Of a stretch of 64,000 bases of DNA, positions 9,274 to 17,762 are shown piece after piece. The notes under the pieces are model-generated. The model saw nothing but the letters and a program-made list of their open reading frames with translations, was not told where the DNA came from and made no database searches. The stretch's first letter is position 1. Each line of letters opens with the position of its first letter. Source of the stretch: Youxingia wuxianensis. Its GTDB lineage: Bacteria > Bacillota > Clostridia > Oscillospirales > Ruminococcaceae. Location: the NCBI RefSeq assembly GCF_014385085.1, contig NZ_JACRTD010000001.1, forward strand, positions 248,001 through 312,000. Reading direction: 5' to 3'. The position numbers and the translations under genes are program-made.

Positions 9274-10545
9274 ATGGGCATGACAATGACACAGAAGATC
9301 CTTGCGAAAAAGGCGGGACTTTCCAGTGTAAGTGCCGGACAACTGATTAATGCGGATGTGGATATGGTGCTGGGAAACGACATCACCACCCCTGTGGCGA
9401 TCGATGAGTTTGAAAAAGCGCGGTTTGATGGGGTTTTTAACAGAAGCAGGATTTCTATCGTGCTGGATCATTTTACTCCCAACAAGGATATCAAAGCGGC
9501 GGAGCTCTCTAAACGCTGCCGGCAGTTTGCAGGAAAATATGATATTGAAAATTTTTACGACGTGGGGGAGATGGGAATAGAACACGCCCTGCTCCCGGAA
9601 AAAGGATTGGCGGCCCCAGGGGAACTGATTGTCGGGGCGGACAGCCATACTTGTACTTACGGAGCGCTGGGAGCTTTTTCCACCGGTTTTGGGTCTACCG
9701 ATATGGCGGCGGTAATGGCTACCGGAAAGTGCTGGTTTAAGGTGCCTTCCGCCATCCGGTTTAACCTTACGGGAAAATTGAAAAAATGGGTCAGCGGCAA
9801 AGACGTTATCCTTCATATTATCGGAATGATCGGCGTAGACGGCGCCCTATATCAATCCATGGAGTTCGGCGGGGACGGGCTTGGGTGCCTTTCCATTGAC
9901 GACCGCCTTACTATGGCGAATATGGCTATTGAAGCCGGCGGGAAAAATGGAATTTTTGAGGTGGATGATATTACCCGGGAATATTTAAACGGCAGGGTCA
10001 GCCGAGAGTATACGGAGGTAACGCCGGATGCGGACGCTCCTTATGAAAAGGTGATCGATCTGGACCTTGGTTCCATTCGACCCACCGTGGCGTTCCCTCA
10101 TCTTCCGGAAAATACCCGTACCGAAGAAGAATGGGGTGACGTTCCCATTGACCAGGTAGTTATTGGTTCCTGTACTAATGGGAGAATCAGCGATCTTCGT
10201 ATCGCGGCGGAAATTTTAAAAGGCAGGAAGATTGCGAGGGGAATACGGTGCATCATCATACCTGGTACCCAGAACATTTATCTGGAAGCGATGAGAGCCG
10301 GTTATGTGGAAACGTTTATCCAAGCGGGCTGTGTAGTATCAACCCCTACCTGCGGGCCCTGCCTTGGCGGATATATGGGGATTTTGGCCCCCGGGGAACG
10401 ATGTGTCGCTACCACCAATCGCAATTTTGTCGGTCGTATGGGTCATGTAAAGTCGGAAGTATACCTTGCGTCTCCGGCTGTAGCGGCAGCGAGTGCCATA
10501 GCGGGGAAAATTGCTTCTCCGGATAAGATAAAAGGAGGCGAGTGA
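9274..10545 (+). CDS. leuC: 3-isopropylmalate dehydratase large subunit
   Basis: Aconitase-family large subunit with LeuD; isomerises 2- to 3-isopropylmalate. It has SCTNGR and the C-x2-C pair in [10 protein letters not shown], which supply the three cysteines of the [4Fe-4S] cluster. Length 423 aa matches the shorter LeuC type common in anaerobes and archaea rather than the ~465-aa enterobacterial type. RBS AAGGAGG precedes the ATG. It is 1 bp upstream of leuD. Confidence 0.95.
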   Translation: MGMTMTQKILAKKAGLSSVSAGQLINADVDMVLGNDITTPVAIDEFEKARFDGVFNRSRISIVLDHFTPNKDIKAAELSKRCRQFAGKYDIENFYDVGEMGIEHALLPEKGLAAPGELIVGADSHTCTYGALGAFSTGFGSTDMAAVMATGKCWFKVPSAIRFNLTGKLKKWVSGKDVILHIIGMIGVDGALYQSMEFGGDGLGCLSIDDRLTMANMAIEAGGKNGIFEVDDITREYLNGRVSREYTEVTPDADAPYEKVIDLDLGSIRPTVAFPHLPENTRTEEEWGDVPIDQVVIGSCTNGRISDLRIAAEILKGRKIARGIRCIIIPGTQNIYLEAMRAGYVETFIQAGCVVSTPTCGPCLGGYMGILAPGERCVATTNRNFVGRMGHVKSEVYLASPAVAAASAIAGKIASPDKIKGGE

Positions 10546-10546
10546 A

Positions 10547-11035
10547 ATGGAAGCGACCGGTTATGTATTTAAATATGGCGATAATATTGATACGGACGTG
10601 ATCATTCCCGCCCGCTATCTGAATATCAGCGACCGCAAGGAACTTGTGTCCCATTGTATGGAGGATATTGATAAAGATTTCATAAAAAAAGTGAAGCCAG
10701 GGGATATTATTGTAGGCGGATATAATTTTGGCTGCGGTTCTTCCAGGGAACACGCTCCTATGGTGATCAAAGAATGTGGCGTATCCTGTGTCATCGCCAA
10801 ATCTTTTGCCCGTATCTTTTACCGCAACGCGATCAATATTGGCATGCCCATCTTAGAGTGTGAAGCGGCCAGCGACGCGATTGCCAGCGGTGATCAGGTG
10901 AAGATTGATTTTGACAGGGGGAAAATTTATAATATCACGAAAAATGAAACCTATAAAGCGATTCCTTTTCCAGAGTTTATCAAAGAGATCATACAAGCCG
11001 GGGGCCTGTTAAACTCCATAAAAGAAAAAAAATAA
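10547..11035 (+). CDS. leuD: 3-isopropylmalate dehydratase small subunit
   Basis: Swivel-domain partner of LeuC. It contains [14 protein letters not shown] near residue 12 and the diagnostic [10 protein letters not shown] near residue 63. Length is 162 aa. It is separated from leuC by 1 bp and followed by a terminator. leuB (3-isopropylmalate dehydrogenase) is not in this operon and must be elsewhere if the pathway is complete. Confidence 0.95.
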   Translation: MEATGYVFKYGDNIDTDVIIPARYLNISDRKELVSHCMEDIDKDFIKKVKPGDIIVGGYNFGCGSSREHAPMVIKECGVSCVIAKSFARIFYRNAINIGMPILECEAASDAIASGDQVKIDFDRGKIYNITKNETYKAIPFPEFIKEIIQAGGLLNSIKEKK

Positions 11036-11041
11036 AACGGT

Positions 11042-11074
11042 AAAAAAGACGATGGTTAAGCCATCGTCTTTTTT
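11042..11074 (+). terminator. Terminator after leuD
   Basis: AAAAAAGACGATGG, loop TTAAG, CCATCGTCTTTTTT. The A-rich and T-rich flanks make it usable in both directions, so it can also end the convergent gene at 11083-11394. Confidence 0.85.
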
Positions 11075-11082
11075 GTTTTAAT

Positions 11083-11394
11083 CTAGCAGCATTTCCTTTG
11101 CCGTCTGGCGCAGTACAGATCTCTGCAGCACAACCACCGGGGATGGGCAAAATCGGGCCAGAAGGTATTTCTACAATCCTGTGGATACATACCGCAGCAG
11201 CCGTTCTGATCACAGCACATTCTCATAGTGCGTTCGCATGTTTCTTCGATAGGGTACCATTCACAGTCGCTGTTGGCAGGACAACCACTTACTGCGCGGG
11301 TAACACAGTCGTTGCATGTATTATTTTTTCTTCCACAGCCACAGCAGTTGCAGCTGTTCCTATATCTTCCTGTGTTGTTACAACAACAAGCCAT
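11083..11394 (-). CDS. Very Cys-rich small protein, function unknown
   Basis: A 103-aa protein with 22 cysteines in CCC, CC, CxC and CxxC arrangements from end to end, for example at its N-terminus (MACCCNN) and C-terminus (RKCC). There is no signal peptide and no membrane segment. RBS AAAGGTG precedes the ATG. It is convergent with leuD and divergent from spoIIGA. Possible roles are metal binding or a disulfide-crosslinked structural (spore-associated) protein. Both are guesses from composition and location. Confidence 0.7.
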   Translation of the reverse strand: MACCCNNTGRYRNSCNCCGCGRKNNTCNDCVTRAVSGCPANSDCEWYPIEETCERTMRMCCDQNGCCGMYPQDCRNTFWPDFAHPRWLCCRDLYCARRQRKCC

Positions 11395-11610
11395 AGATAA
11401 TCACACCTTTTGCTTATAAAATTGTGTATTTACAAAGTACAGCTTAGCGCATAAGCTGTTCTTTTTTATTGTATGCAAATGGCGTTCAAGTTGATATTGG
11501 CAAAGGAGTATGAAATAAATATTTCACCCTGTTTTCGACAAAAACAGAACCTGTCCCATGGCTATACTTGTCTAGAAGGACTTACCCCCACAAGAAAGGG
11601 GAGGGATCTA

Positions 11611-12432
11611 TTGCCTGTATATGCAGATGTTCTTGTAGTGGTGAATTTTGTGGTAAATCTTTTCATTTTGATGGCGGTTGGAAAAATTGCAGGTGCGATA
11701 ACCACCCGTAAACGTTTATGGATAGGAGCATTTATCGGGGCGATCAGCTCTTTAATCATTTTTATTCCGCTTCCAGGATTTTTTTTGCAATTTCTATATA
11801 AAATCTTAGTTGCGGCGGCGATGACAGCAGCGGCGTTTGGTTGTAAGCCCTATAAAAAATTTGCGGGAAGATTATTTGTCACTTTTGCGGTAAGTTTTAT
11901 TTTTGCGGGATTGATGCTGGCGGTTTGGTTTTTATTTTCTCCCGCAGGAATGTTGTTTTACAACGGAATAGTTTATTTCCATATTTCCGCTCTTACTTTA
12001 ATCCTGACAACAACGGCGGCATATCTGATTGTTACCTTGATCGAGAGGCTGTTTTTTTCCCGGATCAATGAAAAACAGCTGTACGACATCACCATTGTTG
12101 TCAATGGAAAGGCCCTTTCAACCAAGGCTCTGGCGGATACAGGAAGCAACTTAAAGGAACCTTTTTCCGGAGCTCCGGTGGTGATATGCGATCGGATGTT
12201 GGCGCAAAAAATAACGCCCCAGGAAAAGGAAAAATTTCGGGTTATTCCCTGCTTAACAGTAACCGGGGAAGGACTGCTGGAAGGATTTCGGCCGGATTAC
12301 ATAGAAATTGCCGGGGAAAACATCAATATAAAAACTTCGGATGTATACATAGCAATCAGCCGTGAAAAGATCGTTGGAGAATATCAGGCGCTGCTGAACC
12401 CACAAATTTTAAAGCTGGGGGCGACAGGATAA
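11611..12432 (+). CDS. spoIIGA: Sporulation sigma-E factor processing peptidase
   Basis: Membrane aspartic protease that activates pro-sigma-E in the mother cell after septation. About five N-terminal membrane segments (residues ~1-150) precede a cytoplasmic protease-like domain with the catalytic-type ADTGSN near residue 180. TTG 11611 is chosen because AAAGGGGAGGG sits just upstream and gives MPVYADVLVVVNF, the usual SpoIIGA start. The open frame runs further upstream without family similarity. It lies next to its substrate gene sigE. Confidence 0.93.
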   Translation: MPVYADVLVVVNFVVNLFILMAVGKIAGAITTRKRLWIGAFIGAISSLIIFIPLPGFFLQFLYKILVAAAMTAAAFGCKPYKKFAGRLFVTFAVSFIFAGLMLAVWFLFSPAGMLFYNGIVYFHISALTLILTTTAAYLIVTLIERLFFSRINEKQLYDITIVVNGKALSTKALADTGSNLKEPFSGAPVVICDRMLAQKITPQEKEKFRVIPCLTVTGEGLLEGFRPDYIEIAGENINIKTSDVYIAISREKIVGEYQALLNPQILKLGATG

Positions 12433-12461
12433 AATATTTGATTAGGTAGAGGTGTATTAGG

Positions 12462-13190
12462 TTGAAACAAGCAATTATAAACAAAGTTGTAATTATTACC
12501 TGGTGGTACGAATGGATTTTACACCGGCTGGGAATCCGCCGCCGGGCCTATTATATTAATGGGCCGGAAACATTGCCCGCTCCCTTATCTAAGGAGGAAG
12601 AAAAAGTTGTTTTCATGAAACTGGAGGCGGATGATCCGGCGGCCAGGGAAAAATTGACGGTACATAATCTTCGTTTAGTAGTATATATCGCGAAAAAATT
12701 TGAATCTACCGGGATTTGTGTAGAGGATTTAATCTCCATTGGGACGATTGGACTGATAAAAGCGGTAAATACTTTCTGCCCACAAAAAAATATTAAGCTT
12801 GCTACTTACGCTTCCCGCTGTATTGAAAATGAAATTTTAATGCATTTGCGCAAAAGTCAAAATCATAAAAATGAGATTTCTATTGACGAGCCGCTGAATA
12901 TTGACTGGGACGGCAATGAACTGCTGCTTTCAGATATTCTTGGGACTGATCCGGACAGTATCAATCGCCCCATTGAAGATGAAGCGGAAAAAAACCTGCT
13001 TTTGGGTGCAATCGACCATTTAGCGGATCGGGAAAAGTTGATTATGCAGCTGCGTTTTGGGCTTTTGGATGGGGAAGAAAAGACCCAAAAGGAGGTAGCG
13101 GATATTATTGGGATTTCTCAATCCTATATTTCCCGGTTAGAAAAAAGAATCATCAAAAAACTTAAAAAAGAGCTAGAAAAAACTCTCTGA
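12462..13190 (+). CDS. sigE: RNA polymerase sporulation sigma factor SigE
   Basis: Mother-cell sigma-70 family factor. The N-terminal ~25 residues ([10 protein letters not shown]...[11 protein letters not shown]) resemble the pro-sequence removed by SpoIIGA. Region 2 ([30 protein letters not shown]) and region 4 ([22 protein letters not shown]) are clear. Length is 242 aa with a TTG start. It is 29 bp after spoIIGA, as in Bacillus and Clostridium. Confidence 0.95.
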   Translation: MKQAIINKVVIITWWYEWILHRLGIRRRAYYINGPETLPAPLSKEEEKVVFMKLEADDPAAREKLTVHNLRLVVYIAKKFESTGICVEDLISIGTIGLIKAVNTFCPQKNIKLATYASRCIENEILMHLRKSQNHKNEISIDEPLNIDWDGNELLLSDILGTDPDSINRPIEDEAEKNLLLGAIDHLADREKLIMQLRFGLLDGEEKTQKEVADIIGISQSYISRLEKRIIKKLKKELEKTL

Positions 13191-13195
13191 AAAAC

Positions 13196-13252
13196 AAAAA
13201 TCAGCGGTAATTTCCGGATATTTTGTCGGGAAATTACCGCTGATTTTTCTTT
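13196..13252 (+). terminator. Terminator between sigE and sigG
   Basis: Long stem: AAAAATCAGCGGTAATTTCC pairs with GGAAATTACCGCTGATTTTT, followed by T-rich sequence. It separates sigE transcription from sigG. Confidence 0.85.
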
Positions 13253-13339
13253 TTACAAATTGGTAATTTTTGTTTGCTGTATGATTTTCAGGGGTCCCGT
13301 CCATACTTTTAGCGTACAAGCGAAAAGGGGATGTGTCGG

Positions 13340-14110
13340 GTGTATATTAATAAAGTAGAAATTTGCGGAGTAAACACATCAAAACTGAAAGTTTTAAAGG
13401 AAAAAGACAAAATAGAGCTCTTAAAACGTATTCGTGAAGGGGATGAAAAAGCAAGAGAAGAGATGATTAATGGAAACCTTCGGTTAGTATTGTCAGTTGT
13501 ACAAAAATTTACGAACCGAGGGGAAAATTTGGATGATCTGTTTCAGGTGGGCTGTATAGGATTGATCAAAGCGATTGATAATTTTGATCCGAATCAAAAC
13601 GTCCGCTTCTCCACTTATGGAGTTCCTATGATCATTGGTGAAATACGCAGACATCTCAGGGACAATAACTCTGTACGGGTAAGCCGTTCCCTGCGTGATT
13701 TAGCTTATAAAGCGATGCAGGCCAAAGAGCGGCTGATCAATCAAAACGCAAAAGAGCCTACGGTGGATGAAATCGCCAAGGAAATCGGAATGAAAAAAGA
13801 AGACGTGGTGCTGGCGCTGGAAGCAATCGTGGAGCCAATGTCTTTATATGAGCCGGTATATTCCGATGGGGGAGACACAATTTATGTGATGGATCAGGTA
13901 GGGGACAAAAACAGCGAAAGCGACTGGATGGATGAAATTGCGATTAAGGAAGCAATGAAAAGTTTAAACGAACGGGAAAAGAAGATATTGACCCTTCGTT
14001 TTTTTGTCGGTAAAACTCAGATGGAGGTTGCCAAAGAGATCGGAATTTCTCAAGCACAGGTATCCCGCCTGGAAAAAGGGGCCTTGGATTGGATTAAAAA
14101 GCATATATAA
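13340..14110 (+). CDS. sigG: RNA polymerase sporulation sigma factor SigG
   Basis: Late forespore-specific sigma factor. KVEICGVNTSKL near the N-terminus is the SigG hallmark. Regions 2 (NLRLVLSVVQKF, DLFQVGCIGLIKAIDNFDP), 3 and 4 (TQMEVAKEIGISQAQVSRLEKGAL) are intact. GTG 13340 is preferred to ATG 13331 because AAAAGGGG would directly abut the ATG. CATACTTT upstream (around 13303) resembles a sporulation-sigma -10 box. It is the last backbone gene before the accessory module. Confidence 0.95.
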   Translation: MYINKVEICGVNTSKLKVLKEKDKIELLKRIREGDEKAREEMINGNLRLVLSVVQKFTNRGENLDDLFQVGCIGLIKAIDNFDPNQNVRFSTYGVPMIIGEIRRHLRDNNSVRVSRSLRDLAYKAMQAKERLINQNAKEPTVDEIAKEIGMKKEDVVLALEAIVEPMSLYEPVYSDGGDTIYVMDQVGDKNSESDWMDEIAIKEAMKSLNEREKKILTLRFFVGKTQMEVAKEIGISQAQVSRLEKGALDWIKKHI

Positions 14111-14691
14111 AAAAATCTCCGATTTAAGCGCGGTGAGATAGGAAAACAAGCAAAAACCCTTTAATCATCGTATTTAAGGGCAACGGGCAAACAGGCTACA
14201 ACTGAATAACCGAACAAAAGGGACGCTATCGCAAGATAACGCCCCTTTCTACATATAGCTACACCACAGACTGAAAGGTCTGTGGTGTTTTTTATGCCCA
14301 CAGAAAAAGGAGGCGCAGCCGGAATGTATTTCATGGGAGGGGAAAACAAGCGTTTGAAAAGCCGCAAGAAAAAGTCGATTGCCCGCAGTTGGAAAATTCC
14401 TTCCTATCCTTTCCCCTAACCCCTTTCCTTTTGACGAGGGCGCAGCGGCTATGCCGCCGGAATGAAAAGGAACAGAAGCGAAAACACAGTAGAAATTTAC
14501 CGAGAAATCATTAAGGAAAGCTCTATAAGGGCATGGGAAACTCCCAGCAAGCGTTTTTCGCAAATGGGTACTCATTTGCTGTGCTTGCTACCTGCTCACA
14601 AAGCCGCCGGAAAGACAAAGCTTGTTTTGGGATTTTGGCACAGATGAAAGAGCGACCAGCTTTTGCCGATCGCCCTCTAACGTGTTCCATA
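14111..14691. other. Gene-free junction between sigG and accessory module
   Basis: About 580 bp with no convincing gene. It holds a hairpin at 14217-14248 (AAAGGGACGCTATC against GATAACGCCCCTTT) and a terminator at 14263-14292. The rest, with short runs such as CCCCTAACCCCTTTCC, looks like degenerate mobile-element DNA. Small ORFs here lack good RBS or family similarity. The left edge of the accessory module probably lies in this stretch. Confidence 0.5.
14263..14292 (+). terminator. Intrinsic terminator
   Basis: ACCACAGAC, loop TGAAAG, GTCTGTGGT, then G and a T-run. Confidence 0.8.
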
Positions 14692-15024
14692 CTAAAAACG
14701 GGGGTGATTTTCTTTGTAGCTTTTTCCCCATGCTTCCATTGACGCAATAATCGGCCGCATATTTTCTCCTAATTCAGAAAGCGCATATTCCACACGCGGC
14801 GGGACTTCTGGGTACACGGTACGAGTAACAAGCCCGTCTGCTTCCATGGAGCGCAGACTATCAGTTAATACTTTTTGGCTAATACCTTCTAAATCTTTTT
14901 TTAACTCATTAAACCGCCAGGAACGGTGTAACAGGTTTCGTAAGATTAACAGTTTCCATTTGCTGCCTATCAACTGCACTGTCGTTGCGACTGGACATTC
15001 TGGCAATTCTTCTTTTGTCAACAT
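14692..15024 (-). CDS. HxlR-family winged-helix regulator
   Basis: A 110-aa dimeric DNA-binding protein of the HxlR/MarR-like superfamily. CPVATTVQLIGSKWKLLILRNL at residues ~10-31 is the family signature, followed by the winged helix (FNELKKDLEGISQKVLTDSLRSME). Members often sense electrophiles or redox state through an N-terminal cysteine, and Cys10 is present here. It is divergent from the ACGX peptide operon, with a perfect palindrome between them at 15104-15121. It is the likely regulator of that operon. Confidence 0.9.
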   Translation of the reverse strand: MLTKEELPECPVATTVQLIGSKWKLLILRNLLHRSWRFNELKKDLEGISQKVLTDSLRSMEADGLVTRTVYPEVPPRVEYALSELGENMRPIIASMEAWGKSYKENHPRF

Positions 15025-15103
15025 CTCGGCAGGCTCCTTTCAATAGTTCAAAATAGAATGTAACATCTAAATTATAGTGTAAGAGCGCAAAAAAATCAAG
15101 ATG

Positions 15104-15121
15104 AGTTACAAAAAAGTAACT
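15104..15121. promoter_or_regulatory. Probable HxlR operator
   Basis: Perfect palindrome AGTTAC, six A, GTAACT in the divergent intergenic region. It is upstream of a weak promoter for the peptide operon: TACAAT at 15166-15171 with a poor T-rich -35. That arrangement suits regulated transcription. Confidence 0.55.
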
Positions 15122-15172
15122 AAGTAATAGATTTGTGCGTACTTTTTTTCTATCGCAAAGTTATCTACAATA

Positions 15173-15200
15173 GAATTGCGAGGAAGAAAACCCGCAATTC
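15173..15200 (+). other. 5' leader hairpin of the peptide mRNA
   Basis: GAATTGCG (15173-15180) pairs with CGCAATTC (15193-15200), ending 6 bp before the GGAGGT ribosome binding site. It may stabilise or gate the mRNA of the short peptide gene. Confidence 0.4.
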
Positions 15201-15220
15201 AAAAATGGAGGTAAACGAAT

Positions 15221-15397
15221 ATGGCACTTTCAAATCTGTTTGGTTGGGGCAAAAAAGAAACTGTTTCCGCTGCTTGCGGCTCTGCCTGCGGTGCTGGCGA
15301 TAAGCCGGAAGAAAAGCCCGCTGCTTGCGGTTCTGCCTGCGGTGCTGGCGATAAGCCGGAAGAAAAGCCCGCTGCTTGCGGTGCTGGCGATAAGTAA
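15221..15397 (+). CDS. ACGX-repeat peptide, putative RiPP precursor
   Basis: A 58-aa peptide with GGAGGT 8 bp before the ATG. A leader-like N-terminus (MALSNLFGWGKKETVSA) is followed by two 17-residue units and a partial third. Each unit is ACGSACGAG plus DKPEEKP, giving five Ala-Cys-Gly motifs in all. The cysteines occur only in ACG. This matches the known ACGX-repeat peptide type encoded beside a dedicated radical SAM/SPASM enzyme, which starts 120 bp downstream. The modification is probably on Cys or neighbouring residues; its chemistry cannot be read from sequence. No protease or exporter gene lies in the operon. Confidence 0.85.
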   Translation: MALSNLFGWGKKETVSAACGSACGAGDKPEEKPAACGSACGAGDKPEEKPAACGAGDK

Positions 15398-15420
15398 GAT
15401 TGTCTGCCAACCCCTTGACC

Positions 15421-15446
15421 GTTCCCGGCGGAAAACCGCCGGGAAC
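15421..15446 (+). terminator. Hairpin between precursor and maturase genes
   Basis: Perfect 11-bp stem GTTCCCGGCGG, loop AAAA, CCGCCGGGAAC. No T-run follows, so it is probably a partial terminator or RNA-stability stem that leaves more precursor than enzyme mRNA, as is common in RiPP operons. Confidence 0.6.
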
Positions 15447-15517
15447 AATCATAATAAACCATTCGGGTAAACCGATTTTTATATACATAGAAAAATTGCT
15501 AAAGCGAGGAATTGATA

Positions 15518-16549
15518 ATGAAAGAATACTTTGCCTTTCAATGGCATATTACCGACGAATGCGATCAGCGGTGCAAGCATTGTTATATCTTTTCGGAGGA
15601 CAACTGCAAAAAGCTGGACGCTATGACATGGCAGCAGATACAAGACACCTTTTATAACTGCCTGGACTTTTGCGAGATATATGGCCGCCTGCCATACTTC
15701 TATATTACAGGTGGAGATCCCATCTTGCACCCGGATTTTTGGCGGCTGCTTGGGCTGATGAAAGAACACAACATTCCTTTTACCATTCTTGGAAATCCGT
15801 TTCATTTGAATGATGAGGTATGCAAACAGCTGAAAGAATACGGCTGTCAAAAATACCAGCTTTCCCTTGATGGGATGCGGGAAACCCATGATTGGTTCCG
15901 CAAGCCGGGGTCCTTTGATTGCACTCTTGAAAAAATTGCTTGTATCAAAAGGGCAGGAATCCGATCTGTCATTATGACAACGGTATCGGGGACAAATATC
16001 AAAGAAATCCCCGCAATCATTGATACGGTTGTGGAAGCGGGCGTCGATGTATTTGCTTTTGCTCGTTATTGCCCCACCAGCGAAGAAAAGGATACCGGTA
16101 TGACCCCGCAGGAATACCGGGAACTTTTGGATACCTGCTATAAAAAGTTTCAAGCATACGAAGCAGCAGGCTGCTCCACCTATTTCAATAAAAAAGACCA
16201 CTTGTGGACGCTTTACGAATATGAAAAAGGGATTTTCAAAATCCCGGAGGACGCACAAGACGGATTTATTTACGGTGGCTGTAACTGCGGGAATTGCCAC
16301 ATGACCATACTTCCCACTGGCGATATTTATGCCTGCCGCCGCGTACAAAACAGCAAAGTTGGTAATGTATTTGAAGATCGGATTGCCGACATTTGGGTTT
16401 GCCAAATGGAAACCTACCGGGACTATACAAAGTTTGAAAAGTGCGCTAAATGCGAACTCTTGGCATGGTGCCGGGGCTGTCCTGCCGTTGCAAGCGGCAA
16501 AGACGGTAACTTTTATGCTGCTGATCCCCAATGTTGGAAAGAGGTGTAA
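15518..16549 (+). CDS. Radical SAM/SPASM peptide maturase, ACGX system
   Basis: A 343-aa radical SAM enzyme. The [4Fe-4S]/SAM motif C-x3-C-x2-C is at residues 15-22 (CDQRCKHC). GGDP near residue 69 is the SAM-binding GGE-like motif. A C-terminal SPASM region (about 247-340) has many cysteines (GGCNCGNC, CRR, CAKCELLAWCRGCP) for auxiliary clusters. ATG 15518 is chosen over TTG 15512 because GCGAGGA is 7 bp upstream. Its place directly after the ACG-repeat peptide identifies the likely substrate. Confidence 0.88.
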   Translation: MKEYFAFQWHITDECDQRCKHCYIFSEDNCKKLDAMTWQQIQDTFYNCLDFCEIYGRLPYFYITGGDPILHPDFWRLLGLMKEHNIPFTILGNPFHLNDEVCKQLKEYGCQKYQLSLDGMRETHDWFRKPGSFDCTLEKIACIKRAGIRSVIMTTVSGTNIKEIPAIIDTVVEAGVDVFAFARYCPTSEEKDTGMTPQEYRELLDTCYKKFQAYEAAGCSTYFNKKDHLWTLYEYEKGIFKIPEDAQDGFIYGGCNCGNCHMTILPTGDIYACRRVQNSKVGNVFEDRIADIWVCQMETYRDYTKFEKCAKCELLAWCRGCPAVASGKDGNFYAADPQCWKEV

Positions 16550-16551
16550 AC

Positions 16552-17130
16552 ATGGATTTGTTTGAACTGATGAAATATCGCCGTTCTATCCGAAAATATG
16601 AGGATAGACAAATTGAGCGCGGCGATCTTGAGAAAATCGTGGAAGCAGGGCTTTATGCTCCAAACGCAGGCGGCGGTCAACGAGCGGTAGTCCGTGCCAT
16701 ATATAATAAAGAACTTTGTGAAAAGATTGGGAAACTTAATGTTGCAAGATTTGACCGAAAAAATCTATCTGGATCTTATGTATCTAGCGAGCAGCCCAGC
16801 ATTATTGACGACCCGACCATTCAAAGCGGATTTTACGGTGCGCCGACCGTTTGTGTGATTTTCGGCCCAAAGCACTTTTTATATAGCACGCCGGACGCTT
16901 TTTGCTGCGCTGAAAATATGGTGTTGGCGGCAGCACAGCTTGGGCTTTCGTCCTGTATCGTGGCACGAGGCGAGGAAACCTTTGACAATGAAATTGGTGC
17001 AGCCTACTTAAAAGAATGGGAAATCCACGAAAACTATGTTGCCCGCTGTTTCGTTCTGTTGGGTTATTGTGAGGGAGAATATCCACAGGGCAAACCGCGA
17101 AAAGAAAATCGCAGTTTAATTGTCGAATGA
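16552..17130 (+). CDS. Nitroreductase-family flavoprotein
   Basis: A 192-aa NAD(P)H-dependent FMN protein of the nitroreductase fold. The start FELMKYRRSIRKYEDRQI and GLYAPNAGGGQ are the family's FMN-contact signatures. ATG 16552 has GAGGTG upstream and is 2 bp after the radical SAM stop, so the two are translationally linked. In RiPP loci such enzymes can dehydrogenate azolines or reduce dehydro-residues. A general redox role is equally possible. Confidence 0.87.
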   Translation: MDLFELMKYRRSIRKYEDRQIERGDLEKIVEAGLYAPNAGGGQRAVVRAIYNKELCEKIGKLNVARFDRKNLSGSYVSSEQPSIIDDPTIQSGFYGAPTVCVIFGPKHFLYSTPDAFCCAENMVLAAAQLGLSSCIVARGEETFDNEIGAAYLKEWEIHENYVARCFVLLGYCEGEYPQGKPRKENRSLIVE

Positions 17131-17140
17131 GGTGGGATGT

Positions 17141-17755
17141 ATGGATGCACAAACTTGTTTGAAAAAACTGCAATATGTAGGTGTATTAAATTTTGCTACT
17201 GTGGGACTAGACGGAACGCCGCAGGTGCGGTGTATCAGCGCCATTCACTATGACCAGAACGCACTCTATTTCTTTACCGCAAGAGGAAAGGATTTTTGCA
17301 AAGAGCTTTTACATGACGGACAGGTGCAAATCTTAGCTTATACCCGTTACAAAGAAATGATTCGTGTTTCTGCAAAAGCTATTCCGGTGGCAGAAGCAGA
17401 ACAAAAATATTATATTAACCGTATCTTTCAGGAGCAGCCCTATCTTGAAAATGTATACCCGGGCAAAACACGGGAAATCGGGATAGTTTTTGCTATCCGA
17501 GATATGCAGATTGAATATTTCAATTTAGGTGTTAATCCGATATTTCGGGAACAGTATCTTGTGGGGAATGGTGAGAATAAACAAAAAGGCTATGAGATAA
17601 CCAGCGGTTGTATCGGATGCGGGACTTGTGTAAAAGGATGTCCCCAGCGGTGTATTAAACCAGGGAAAACCTATCGAATAGCACAGGAAAACTGTTTGCA
17701 TTGTGGGAATTGCTTTGAGCGCTGCCCTGTAAAGGCAATTATAGAAAAGAGGTAA
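17141..17755 (+). CDS. PNPOx-like flavin-binding domain fused to 2x[4Fe-4S] ferredoxin
   Basis: A 204-aa protein. Residues ~1-130 form a pyridoxamine-5'-phosphate-oxidase-like split barrel (GVLNFATVGLDGTPQVRCIS, YFFTARGKDFCKEL). Residues ~150-204 carry two ferredoxin motifs, CIGCGTCVKGCPQRC and CLHCGNCFERCP. ATG 17141 follows GAGGTGGG. The fusion suggests a small electron carrier, plausibly feeding the radical SAM or nitroreductase. That partnership is inference from the operon. Confidence 0.85.
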   Translation: MDAQTCLKKLQYVGVLNFATVGLDGTPQVRCISAIHYDQNALYFFTARGKDFCKELLHDGQVQILAYTRYKEMIRVSAKAIPVAEAEQKYYINRIFQEQPYLENVYPGKTREIGIVFAIRDMQIEYFNLGVNPIFREQYLVGNGENKQKGYEITSGCIGCGTCVKGCPQRCIKPGKTYRIAQENCLHCGNCFERCPVKAIIEKR

Positions 17756-17762
17756 AGAATTT

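Noticed and set aside
15240..15470. Overlapping plus-strand ORF of 76 aa over the ACGX peptide gene
   Set aside because: It is a frame shadow created by the DNA repeat; the 58-aa frame has the correct RBS and recognisable family pattern.
15479..16531. Minus-strand 350-aa ORF opposite the radical SAM gene
   Set aside because: Shadow of the real gene; no family similarity and no RBS.
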